From NCBI GenBank assembly GCA_964619265.1, contig CAZUCE010000005.1, positions 1 to 64,000 of the forward strand: a DNA stretch of 64,000 nucleotides, read 5' to 3'. Below are positions 25,680 to 33,865 of this stretch, one piece after another; positions within the stretch are counted from its first letter, which is position 1; the number at the start of each line of letters is the position of its first letter. Source of the stretch: CAZUCE01 sp964619265 (GTDB lineage Bacteria; Planctomycetota; UBA1135; GCA-002686595). A program made the translations under genes and the position numbers. The notes below the pieces were generated by a model, which worked only from the letters and a program-made list of their open reading frames with translations, was not told where the DNA came from and searched no databases.

Positions 25680-26837
25680 TTAGGGCAGCGAGCGGCTCGG
25701 ATCGAAAATCTGGCCGGCTTGTGCCGCTTGGAGGACCGCTTCGTAGAGAGCCAGCGTTTCCTCGACCATCCGGTCGAGACCGAACGACTCACGAACGCGG
25801 ATTCGACCGGCTTCGCCGTAACGGGCGCGCAAATCGGCGTCCCCCGCCAATTTGAGAATTCCAGCGGCAAAAGCCTCCGGATCGGAAGGCGGAACCAGCA
25901 GGCCGGTCGTTCCGGGCACGACCACTTCGGGGACGGCTGAGACATCGGTCGCCAAGACGGGCTGACCGGCGGCCATCGCCTCCAGGAACACCAGGCCGAG
26001 ACCCTCCCACAGGCTAGCCATGCAGAACACCTCGGTCGCTCCCAGGATCTTGGGCACATCACGGCGGATTCCAAGAAAGTTGACGGCGTCTCCCAGCTCA
26101 AGTTCCTCGGCGAGCGCTTCGGCGCGCTGCCGCCCGTCGCCAAACGGATCATCCCCGACCAGCATCAGCTTGACATGGACTTGACCCGCATCGCGGACGA
26201 TCCGCATGGCCCTTAGGAGAACGTCGTGGGCCTTTTGAGCAGCAAAGCGAGCCACGCACACAAACGCCACGTCCTCCGGTTTCAAGCCAAGCTCGGCGCG
26301 CAGGCGAGCTCGTTCTTCAGGGGCCATGGCAGCCGCTGCTTCGAACGGCGCGGGATCAATCCCGTAGTAGATCCGCCGTTGCTTGGAGAGCGGAATTCGA
26401 CCGTGCTCCGCGATGTAGCGCCCGACGTGGTCGGACAGCACCACGGTGCAGACCGGTCCCCGACCGACCACGCCATGAATGTGCGAGACAGCCGGTTTGA
26501 GGAGTGCGCGTTCGTCGTTGTGCTTGCCCGAAAGGAGCCGGCGGCGACGCCCTGCCAAGGTGGCGACGAAGGCTGTCAGCACATCGGCCTTCAGCAGATG
26601 AGAATGGACTAGATCCGCCCACCTGATGTGCCCTGCCAGTGCGAATGGACGGCTAGGCGCAACCTGTTCAATCTCCGAGGCTCCCGCCGATTCGAAATCG
26701 GGAGCCAGGGTTCCTTCCCCCTTCAGGTAGACCACGCGAACTTGATGGCCCCTGGCGCATTGCCCGCGCACTTGGGAGAGCAGGTGCATCTCTGCGCCGC
26801 CCACGTCGAGGGTGGTGATCACGTGCAGGAGCTTCAA
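25680..26837 (-). CDS. Glycosyltransferase family 4
   Basis: A 385-residue GT-B protein: LLHVITTLDVGGAEMHLLSQ, DLVHSHLLKADVLTAFVATL and VVLSDHVGRYIAEHGR in the N-terminal half; FVCVARFAAQKAHDVLLRAM and FCMASLWEGLGLVFLEAMAA in the C-terminal half. It overlaps the upstream GT4 by 4 bases. The closest general types are GT4 enzymes of exopolysaccharide operons; the donor sugar is unknown. Confidence 0.9.
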   Translation of the reverse strand: MKLLHVITTLDVGGAEMHLLSQVRGQCARGHQVRVVYLKGEGTLAPDFESAGASEIEQVAPSRPFALAGHIRWADLVHSHLLKADVLTAFVATLAGRRRRLLSGKHNDERALLKPAVSHIHGVVGRGPVCTVVLSDHVGRYIAEHGRIPLSKQRRIYYGIDPAPFEAAAAMAPEERARLRAELGLKPEDVAFVCVARFAAQKAHDVLLRAMRIVRDAGQVHVKLMLVGDDPFGDGRQRAEALAEELELGDAVNFLGIRRDVPKILGATEVFCMASLWEGLGLVFLEAMAAGQPVLATDVSAVPEVVVPGTTGLLVPPSDPEAFAAGILKLAGDADLRARYGEAGRIRVRESFGLDRMVEETLALYEAVLQAAQAGQIFDPSRSLP

Positions 26838-28027
26838 CGAGTAGCCTCCATGGCTTCGGCGTAGACAACATCCAGTCCGCGCCGCATGGCTTCCAGGTCG
26901 TAGCGGGAGGCGATTCGTTCCGCGCCGGCAGAGCCCATGGAAACGCGCTGGACATCGGTCATTAGCTGGAAGCGCCCGATTTGTTCCGCCATGGCCGCCG
27001 TGTCACCCGGTTCAAAAAGGAACCCGGTGAGGTCTTCCTCGACCAGATCCCGCGCGCCATCCACGGCTGCCGCAAGCACCGGACGCCGGGCAGCCATGGC
27101 TTCCAGGACGATGTACGGCAAGCCCTCCCAGCGGGAAGGCAGCAGGCAGGCATCGGCGGCCGCGAGTAGTTCGGGCACATCGGCCCGCCAGCCGAGGAAA
27201 TGCACCCGTTCGATCACCCCCAGCCGTTCGGACAAGGCGCGCAAGGCGGGCTCTTCCTCGCCGTGCCCTACCAGCAGCAGATGGACCTTTCGGGCCGGTT
27301 CCAAGGCGAGCGCTTCGATGGCGAGGTCTTGGCCCTTGGCAACGTTCAGCAGCCCGACCGTGGCGAGTAGCGGGACGCCTTGGGGCACCCCCAGGTCTTT
27401 GCGCGGGACGGCGCGGGCCGCGGCGAATGGCGCGGGATCGATTCCATTGGGGACGACCCGAACGATCTCGGGGTCGATGACCCCACTGGCGCGAATCGTC
27501 TCGGCTTCGCCCGAACCGACAGCCACCAGCCGGTGGGTCGAACGTCCCAGACGGGTCTCAATCCCACGAATCAGGGCCCGTTTCCCCCGCCCGAACATGG
27601 CCGCAAACAAAAACGCAAAGGTGTGCGGGGTGTGAACCCGCGCGCCGATTCCGGTGCGCATCGAGGCGGTCCGCCCAAGGACGCCAGCTTTGCTCGAATG
27701 GGTGTGGATGACTTCGGGCCGGTGCTCGCGCAGAATTCCCTGGAGGGCACGCAAGTGCCTCCAGTCCGTGGCGGGTTGAATGGAGCGGACCATCGGGAGT
27801 TCGATGGTCCGCACCCCGCACCGTTCCAACTCGGCCAGATCCTGAACCACTTCGGGCATGCGCAAGCAGGAGGCCACGACGGTCACCTCGTGACCGGCTT
27901 CACGTTGCACGCGGGCGACATCCCGGAGGTGGCGCCGGGTGCCGCCGGTGGTCGATTCCATCACGTGCAGGACACGCAGCCTGGAAGGGCCGGATGCACG
28001 CTCTGTGGAGCCGGAGCTACGGTTCAC
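26834..28027 (-). CDS. Glycosyltransferase family 4
   Basis: A 397-residue GT-B protein (RVLHVMESTTGGTRRHLRDV, PEVIHTHSSKAGVLGRTASM, TPHTFAFLF; then LLATVGLLNVAKGQDLAIEA and CLLPSRWEGLPYIVLEAMAA). The listed start is GTG, 6 bases after the sugar-transferase stop; a start about 18 residues later is possible. As the first glycosyltransferase behind the priming sugar transferase, it may add the second sugar of the repeat unit. That order-function link is an inference. Confidence 0.88.
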   Translation of the reverse strand: MNRSSGSTERASGPSRLRVLHVMESTTGGTRRHLRDVARVQREAGHEVTVVASCLRMPEVVQDLAELERCGVRTIELPMVRSIQPATDWRHLRALQGILREHRPEVIHTHSSKAGVLGRTASMRTGIGARVHTPHTFAFLFAAMFGRGKRALIRGIETRLGRSTHRLVAVGSGEAETIRASGVIDPEIVRVVPNGIDPAPFAAARAVPRKDLGVPQGVPLLATVGLLNVAKGQDLAIEALALEPARKVHLLLVGHGEEEPALRALSERLGVIERVHFLGWRADVPELLAAADACLLPSRWEGLPYIVLEAMAARRPVLAAAVDGARDLVEEDLTGFLFEPGDTAAMAEQIGRFQLMTDVQRVSMGSAGAERIASRYDLEAMRRGLDVVYAEAMEATR

Positions 28028-28033
28028 GCGGAA

Positions 28034-29569
28034 TTAGTGAGCGCCGGTGCCCTTGACGACCGCGAAGACCGTCAGGAACAGGATGACCAAGTCGAGCAGG
28101 AACGAACGGTTTTCGACGTAGTAGATGTCGTAGTCGAGGTTCTGGTGAATAGCCTCGGTTCGCGCGTAGGAGATCTGCCACAGTCCGGTGATTCCAGGCT
28201 TGGCGCGCAGGCGCTCACGCTGGAGCGGTCCATACTGCTCCACGATGAAGGGCATTTCCGGACGCGGACCCACCAAGCTCATTTCACCCGTCAGCACGTT
28301 GAACAGCTGCGGAACCTCGTCGAGCGAGTAACGACGGAGAAAGCGGCCCACCGGTGTGATTCGCGGATCCAGGTGATCCTTGGGAGCCACGGCGTCCCCC
28401 GATAGGTGGGTGTACATCGTTCGAAATTTGAACATTCGGAACGGGCGACCCAGCTTGCCGATGCGAACTTGGCGATAAAAGACCGGACCCTTGCTGTCGC
28501 GCTTGATCAAGAACGTCGCGAGCAGGAAAATCGGCCCGAGGGCTAGCAGCAGCAAGCCACCGAGCGACAGATCGAGCAGGCGCTTGGACGCTGAAGTCAG
28601 AAAGCCCATGCCTCGATCCGGCCGAGAGATCAGCGGAATCGAGTCGAGGTTTTCAATCTTCACCCGCTGGCTCATGAGGTGATAGAAGCGCGGCACAACT
28701 CGGTAGGTGCAGCCAATGCGCTCGAGTCGCGCGATGACCTCCATCACCTGTTCTTCCTCCGCTTCGGGCAAGGCCACGAAGACCTCGGAAATCTTATGCC
28801 GGCCGATCAAGGCCTCGAGTTCGTCCAGGTCCCCGAGAACTTCGGTCCGTTCGAAGAAGCGGCCGACCAGGGACTTGTCAATCGTCACGAAGCCGGCCAG
28901 GCGTAGCCCTAGCGTCGGAACCAAGACGAACTTACGCATCAACCAATTGGCCGTGTCGCCCGTTCCGACGATTAGCACGTTGCGGTTGCCGACCCCTTGG
29001 CGGTGCAGCCCTTGGATGAGCTTGAACGAGGCGAAGCGACTGATCGTGGTGAACAGGAAAATCAAAGCGAACGTCAACAGGGTCGTCAGACGCGAGAACG
29101 CGTCCGGCGCGATCCTCACGTCGATAGCTCGGTGGAATTCGACCAGCCAGCCGAACACCGGGCCGACGGCCGCTTGGTCTGTGGTCCGCAGCAACACGGT
29201 CAGAGTGAAGACCACCAGGAAGGAGACCAGGCAGCTCTTGGCCACGGCCTTGAACTCCTCGACGTTCAGCAGGCTCTTCACCGGGCTGTACATCCCAAAC
29301 CCGTGAAAGGTCACCAGGGTCACCACAGCGATCAGCGCCCACAGCTCCTTGTAGTCCTCCCAGGAGAGTGTCCGAGCTACGCCGCCCAGGGCCCGTCCGA
29401 GCTGATAGCCCACCAGGCAAGCCGTCAGCACCACCGCGAGGTCGATCAAGACCTGGCCGATCAGCATCAGCGGGCCGAAATGGCGGCGCACGAAGTTCCC
29501 GAGGCGGCTGTCCGGGTCGGGCCCAGGAGCACCGCCGTGGGCAGAGCTTGGATTCGTGAAGGGAGGCAA
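28034..29569 (-). CDS. Polyprenyl-phosphate glycosyl-1-phosphate transferase (WbaP/WcaJ type)
   Basis: A 511-residue initiating sugar transferase. The N-terminal 290 residues have about four membrane helices plus a CoA-binding-like domain (RNVLIVGTGDTANWLMRKF). The C-terminal bacterial sugar transferase domain shows KRDSKGPVFYRQVRIGKLGR, FRMFKFRTMY, FLRRYSLDEVPQLFNVLTGE, MSLVGPRPEMPF and AKPGITGLWQIS. It would load the first sugar phosphate onto undecaprenyl phosphate to start the surface glycan. The listed start is TTG; an ATG 34 codons downstream is an alternative. It heads the glycosyltransferase operon and is probably transcribed from the 140-base gap upstream. Confidence 0.93.
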   Translation of the reverse strand: MPPFTNPSSAHGGAPGPDPDSRLGNFVRRHFGPLMLIGQVLIDLAVVLTACLVGYQLGRALGGVARTLSWEDYKELWALIAVVTLVTFHGFGMYSPVKSLLNVEEFKAVAKSCLVSFLVVFTLTVLLRTTDQAAVGPVFGWLVEFHRAIDVRIAPDAFSRLTTLLTFALIFLFTTISRFASFKLIQGLHRQGVGNRNVLIVGTGDTANWLMRKFVLVPTLGLRLAGFVTIDKSLVGRFFERTEVLGDLDELEALIGRHKISEVFVALPEAEEEQVMEVIARLERIGCTYRVVPRFYHLMSQRVKIENLDSIPLISRPDRGMGFLTSASKRLLDLSLGGLLLLALGPIFLLATFLIKRDSKGPVFYRQVRIGKLGRPFRMFKFRTMYTHLSGDAVAPKDHLDPRITPVGRFLRRYSLDEVPQLFNVLTGEMSLVGPRPEMPFIVEQYGPLQRERLRAKPGITGLWQISYARTEAIHQNLDYDIYYVENRSFLLDLVILFLTVFAVVKGTGAH

Positions 29570-29710
29570 AGGAGGCTTCAGGGGGGCTCGGCCGGGACTT
29601 TTCGACCCAGGAGCGAACTCACCCCAAAGAATACCGCTCCGGGGGCCCCCACGTCGCCCTTGCCCCTCGGGTCGATCCCCGGCATCCCGGGCTGGGTCGG
29701 TGGCTCGGGC

Positions 29711-30448
29711 CTAGTCGATCCATCCAAGGGGGAGACGCCCAAGCTCCTCGAACAGCTGCGGCAGGGTCGCTGCAGCTCGGCCGGCTTGAGCTGGATAGTT
29801 CGCCGCAAAACTGGCCCGTCGCCCGAACCCCAAGCTCCTCACGTCGAGCTCGTCCGAGATGGCTCGCAGCCCGGCCCAAGGGGTTTGGGTGGCCTTCGCA
29901 ACGGCTGCGATCGCTCCGGTTTCCATCTCAGCCACCGGATCTCCTCCGTAGGCCCGGGCCAATCGGATCCTCCGCCAAACGGAGAGCGCGGGTCGATCGG
30001 CGGTCAGGAACCACCCGGCTCGGCCGGGCGCCGCTTGCTGCCAGGCCTGGATTAGACGAGGGTCCGGCTCGCACTCTCGGTCACCGCGGACAGCGAGGTC
30101 GGCTTGGACGGCGCGGGTGCAATGGACCAAATCGCCGATTCGTTGCGAGCGGCGAAGGCCTCCACAGACCCCGGCTGACAGCAACCCTCCGGGCACTCCG
30201 GCCTCGACCAGGATCGTGGCCGCCGCCGCCGCCCTGACTTTCCCAACTCCGGCCACGATCGCCAGCAGCTCGCGACCCCCGATTTCCCCTTCGAAGTACT
30301 CGATGCTGGATCGCGAACGCCTGGTGCTGAGCAGGCCGTGAAGCGCCCCCAGCTCTCCCGGCAGGGCGACCACCAGGCCGATCCGGCCTGAGCCGAAGGA
30401 CCGCGGCGCTTCCCCAGCTTTCGGATCGTGGACTCGGTCGTGCGCCAT
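29711..30448 (-). CDS. Nucleoside phosphorylase/nucleosidase family protein (MTAN/MqnB-like)
   Basis: A 245-residue member of the PNP/UDP superfamily. It has IGLVVALPGELGALHGLL at the start of the fold, LLAIVAGVGKVRAAAAATIL, and the ribose/base-binding signature VAEMETGAIAAVA followed by WAGLRAISDELD. The E-M-E-T and I-S-D residues are those of MTA/SAH nucleosidases, futalosine hydrolases (MqnB) and hopanoid-linked nucleosidases; I cannot choose between them. The ATG at 30448 shares its bases with a plus-strand ATG. A longer upstream extension would run antisense through the divergent gene and is rejected. Confidence 0.75.
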   Translation of the reverse strand: MAHDRVHDPKAGEAPRSFGSGRIGLVVALPGELGALHGLLSTRRSRSSIEYFEGEIGGRELLAIVAGVGKVRAAAAATILVEAGVPGGLLSAGVCGGLRRSQRIGDLVHCTRAVQADLAVRGDRECEPDPRLIQAWQQAAPGRAGWFLTADRPALSVWRRIRLARAYGGDPVAEMETGAIAAVAKATQTPWAGLRAISDELDVRSLGFGRRASFAANYPAQAGRAAATLPQLFEELGRLPLGWID

Positions 30449-30473
30449 GCGAGCTATCGTGCCGGTCGTCGCC

Positions 30474-32825
30474 ATGTCCCGCCAGACGCTCGTCTTCTTC
30501 CTTTCCGGTTCGGCCGCGCTGGTCGACCAGTTGGTTTGGATGCGCCTGCTGGCCCGCGCGCTCGGCAGCGACGCCACGGGCGTGGCCGTGGTGCTAGTCG
30601 CCTTCATGGGCGGGATGGCTTTCGGGGCCCGCACGCTCGGGCCCCGGCTCGCAAACACCGAGCGCGCCGCACGGACCTATTTTGGGTTGCAGCTGTGCGT
30701 GGCAGGCTGGGCGCTTGCGACCGCTTGGCTGGTGCCGGCCCTCGGCGTGGTCGGCGAAGGCGCCCGCCCCTGGGCGGCCTTACTGGTGCTGCTTCCCCCG
30801 ACGGCGCTGATGGGAGCTTCCTTTCCCTTGATGGGGCGGCTTGCGATTCGGTCCTCGGATCGCGCTGGCGACGACACGGCGCGCTTCTACGCGGCCAATA
30901 CCGCCGGGGCGGCCGTGGGGGTCCTGCTGGCGAGTTTCGTGCTGCTGCCCGCGCTGGGTCTGACCGGTACTTTGTTTGTCGGAGCCGCGCTCGACGCGAC
31001 CGCCGGAGCGCTCGCGCTGGCCCTGCTCTCTAGGGCCAAGCCGCTGGCGCGAGTCACGGCGAACGAACCCACAGGCCGTTTCAGGTTGAGCCCGCGCTTG
31101 TGGCTCGCGTCGGCCCTGTGCGGGGCAAGTGGCCTAGCCCTGGAAGTGGTCCTGACCAGGCTGCTGGTCTCCTTGACCGGCGCGTCGGTCTACGCCATGG
31201 CTTTGGTTCTGTTTGTGTTCCTGGTCGGCATCGCGCTCGGTAGTCAGGCCTTTTCGTTGGCGCTGAGCGAATCGGCCTCGACGAGTTCCCCACCGGCGGA
31301 CGCCCGCAGGCTGGCCGCGCGCTGTTCGGGCGCCGTGGCGCTCGGCGCGTTGATCGGCCTGGTCCTTTTAGAATTGCGCCTGGGCGGCTTGCGCGGGCTT
31401 TCGAATCTGGCCCCGAGCGCGGGAGGTGAACTCCGCTTGTGGGCGAGCCACGTCTTCTTGGCGGCTACTGTTTTGCTCGCGCCGACCCTGGCCTTGGGGG
31501 CTTCGCTGCCGGCGATCGTGAACGCCGCTGCGCCGACCCCCGGTGCCGTCTCGCAGTGCCTTGGAAAGCTGTACGCCGCGAATACCGCGGGAGCCGCCCT
31601 TGGCGCCTTCGCAGCCGGTTTTTGGCTGCTCCCCCAGTTGGGCGTCCTTCCTACCGCGGCGCTGGCCTGCGTGCCGGCAGGGCTGGCCGCTGCGTTGTTG
31701 TTTGGTTCGCGCTGGGCATCCACGCTCGCGCTCGGGGTGGCCTGCTTCGCCGTAGGAGCCTACTTGCTTCGGCCGGCTCCGGAGCGTGCGGAAATCGTCG
31801 CGGAAGCGACCGGCCGCGTGTCCACCGCGATGATCGAGCGCCGGCTCGACGGGGAAACTCTGGCCCTACGTGTGAATGGCAAGGTTGTGGCTTCCACCGA
31901 AGGCATCGATCTACGCCTGCAGCGACTTTTGGGCGCGATACCCGGTTGGCTGCACGGAGACGTGACGGACGCACTCGTCATCGGCCTCGGCACCGGCATG
32001 ACGGCGGGCTCGCTTTTGGAGCTTCCCGGCTTGGCACGCCTCGACGTGTTTGAAATTTCGCGAAGCGTCCTCGAGTTGGCGCCGCATTTCGCTCCCTGGA
32101 ACGGCAGCCTGTTGCAGGATCCTAGGACCCGGGTTCGGCTGGTGGATGGACGACATGCGTTGCGCCGAAGTTCCGACCGCTACGACTTGATCACCGCCGA
32201 CCCGATCCATCCTTGGACCCGGGGCTCAAGCGACCTGTACGCGCTCGAACATTTCCAAGCGATGGCCGATCACCTGGCGCCGGGGGGCATCGCCTCCCAG
32301 TGGCTGCCGCTCTATCAGCTCTCGACCGAGGATGTCCGCACAATCGTTGCCACCTGGCGGGCCGCCTTCCCGAACACTTCGGCTTGGCTGACCGCCTACG
32401 ATCTGGTTTTGGTGGGAGCCCTCGACCGATCCGTCGCCCCTACACCCGATGAGGTCCCGGGCCCGCTGCCCGAGCGATTGCGCAGATCACTGGCTGAGGT
32501 GGGCATCGCCGACGCCTGTTCGTTGACGGCGCTGCTGGCCGGACGCGACGTTGACCTGGCCGAGTTTGCTGGAGATCTTGCGCCCATGCTCGAGGATCGA
32601 CCGGTGCTCGAATTCAGGGCTCCCCGGAGCTTCCTGAAAGGCACCTCGAAGGAGGCCGTGGCTTGGAGCGTGCGGGCCGAATTCGCAAGCCAGCGGCCCT
32701 CGTGCGCTCGGGCAGACGCCGCCTGGGCCCGCTCGCTGGCCCTCGATTTTCTCGCCGCCCCGCCCGACGGCTGGCAGGCGGCCGCCGAGCGTTACGGAGC
32801 AGAGCTCCTCTCGGGAAGCAACTGA
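30474..32825 (+). CDS. Membrane-fused spermine/spermidine synthase-like protein
   Basis: A 783-residue protein from the ATG at 30474 (an in-frame ATG at 30447 would add 9 residues). The first 470 residues are about 14 membrane helices in MFS-like pairs, with repeated GASFPLMGRL/GASLPAIVNA and RFYAANTAGAAVGV/KLYAANTAGAALGA segments, showing internal duplication. The C-terminal 300 residues are a Rossmann methyltransferase-fold domain: DALVIGLGTGMTAGSLLEL, DVFEISRSVLEL, RVRLVDGRHALRR and YDLITADPIHPW. This architecture is widespread in planctomycetes and annotated as a fused spermidine synthase, but its substrate is unknown. It is divergent from the nucleosidase gene. Confidence 0.82.
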   Translation: MSRQTLVFFLSGSAALVDQLVWMRLLARALGSDATGVAVVLVAFMGGMAFGARTLGPRLANTERAARTYFGLQLCVAGWALATAWLVPALGVVGEGARPWAALLVLLPPTALMGASFPLMGRLAIRSSDRAGDDTARFYAANTAGAAVGVLLASFVLLPALGLTGTLFVGAALDATAGALALALLSRAKPLARVTANEPTGRFRLSPRLWLASALCGASGLALEVVLTRLLVSLTGASVYAMALVLFVFLVGIALGSQAFSLALSESASTSSPPADARRLAARCSGAVALGALIGLVLLELRLGGLRGLSNLAPSAGGELRLWASHVFLAATVLLAPTLALGASLPAIVNAAAPTPGAVSQCLGKLYAANTAGAALGAFAAGFWLLPQLGVLPTAALACVPAGLAAALLFGSRWASTLALGVACFAVGAYLLRPAPERAEIVAEATGRVSTAMIERRLDGETLALRVNGKVVASTEGIDLRLQRLLGAIPGWLHGDVTDALVIGLGTGMTAGSLLELPGLARLDVFEISRSVLELAPHFAPWNGSLLQDPRTRVRLVDGRHALRRSSDRYDLITADPIHPWTRGSSDLYALEHFQAMADHLAPGGIASQWLPLYQLSTEDVRTIVATWRAAFPNTSAWLTAYDLVLVGALDRSVAPTPDEVPGPLPERLRRSLAEVGIADACSLTALLAGRDVDLAEFAGDLAPMLEDRPVLEFRAPRSFLKGTSKEAVAWSVRAEFASQRPSCARADAAWARSLALDFLAAPPDGWQAAAERYGAELLSGSN

Positions 32826-32896
32826 CCGGACCTCAGGCCGGCCCCTGCTCCCTGGTGGCGCTATAGTTCCACGGTCTTCCACCCCCCATTCCGACC

Positions 32897-33865
32897 ATGA
32901 GAATTGCCATCACCGGGGCCACCGGCTTCATCGGGGGCTACATGTCCCGGGGCATGGTCCGCGAGGGCCACCACGTCCGCATGCTGGCCCGACCGGGCCG
33001 CGCAGATGCCCTTCCGGACCTGTCCTCCAGCGCTGCCGAGAAAGGCGTCCAAGTCGAGATCCACGAGGGGGACCTAAAAAACAGGGAGTCGCTGCGGGGC
33101 TTCCTGAAAGACGTGGATCTTCTGCTGCACCTGGCCAGCGCCCACGACCACATCCCCGACGAGGAGATGCGGGCCATCAACATTGGCGGGACGGAGAGTT
33201 TGCTGGAGGAGGCCAAGAAGAACGCGCCCAAGCACTTCCGCTTCTGGGTGGTCTCCTCGGCGGTGATCGGCGCCCCGGTGTACTCCTACTACCGCGATAC
33301 CAAGCGGATCCAAGAGAAGATCATCAAGGCCGAGCGTTTTGAGTGGGCTTCGTTCCGCCCCACGCTGGTCTACGGAGTCGGCGATTTCAGGCACACCGCC
33401 CCCTTGCTCCGCCAGTGCGGCGCGAAGACCGGCAAATTTCCGATCTACCACGACGGCCTTTCGCGCATCAATCCCGTCCACGTGGACGACGTGGTGGATG
33501 CGGTTGTCCGGTTCTTTGACTTCGAGCGCGGCGTCGACTGCATGTACGAGTTGGCCGGCCCTTCCGGTATTTCCTACAACGATTTCATCGACCAGACGAT
33601 CGATGCCGCCAAGGGCGGCGTGAAACGTCGCAACGTCTCGAAAAAGTGGGCCGACTGGGCGATCTTCGTGAAGGGCCTGTTCACCGACGTGACCGAAGCG
33701 CGGCGCGCTTCCGCCTACTTTTCGCTCCATCACGAGCACGATATCTCCAACGCGGTGTTCGAGTTGGGCTGGGAGCCGCGCCCCTACTTGGAGGGGATTC
33801 GTCAAGTGGCCGAGACCAGCGACTGGTGGCACTACGACGCGGACGGCACCAAGGTCTTTCCGTGA
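32897..33865 (+). CDS. NAD-dependent epimerase/dehydratase family protein
   Basis: A 322-residue short-chain dehydrogenase of the extended type. The dinucleotide-binding motif is ITGATGFIGGYM (TGxxGxxG) at the N-terminus, and the Y-x-x-x-K pair is in YSYYRDTKRIQEKI. FRPTLVYGVGDF and SRINPVHVDDVVDAVVRFF are typical of sugar nucleotide epimerases and 3-beta-HSD-like enzymes. It acts in the cytoplasm on a nucleotide sugar or steroid-like substrate. It overlaps the downstream sulfatase-like gene by 4 bases (GTGA), so the two are probably coupled. Confidence 0.87.
   Translation: MRIAITGATGFIGGYMSRGMVREGHHVRMLARPGRADALPDLSSSAAEKGVQVEIHEGDLKNRESLRGFLKDVDLLLHLASAHDHIPDEEMRAINIGGTESLLEEAKKNAPKHFRFWVVSSAVIGAPVYSYYRDTKRIQEKIIKAERFEWASFRPTLVYGVGDFRHTAPLLRQCGAKTGKFPIYHDGLSRINPVHVDDVVDAVVRFFDFERGVDCMYELAGPSGISYNDFIDQTIDAAKGGVKRRNVSKKWADWAIFVKGLFTDVTEARRASAYFSLHHEHDISNAVFELGWEPRPYLEGIRQVAETSDWWHYDADGTKVFP

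Noticed and set aside
33646..33861. N-terminal extension of the lipoprotein sulfatase-like gene
   Set aside because: It would overlap the epimerase by 220 bases and hide the lipoprotein signal; the GTG at 33862 gives a GTGA overlap and a good lipobox.
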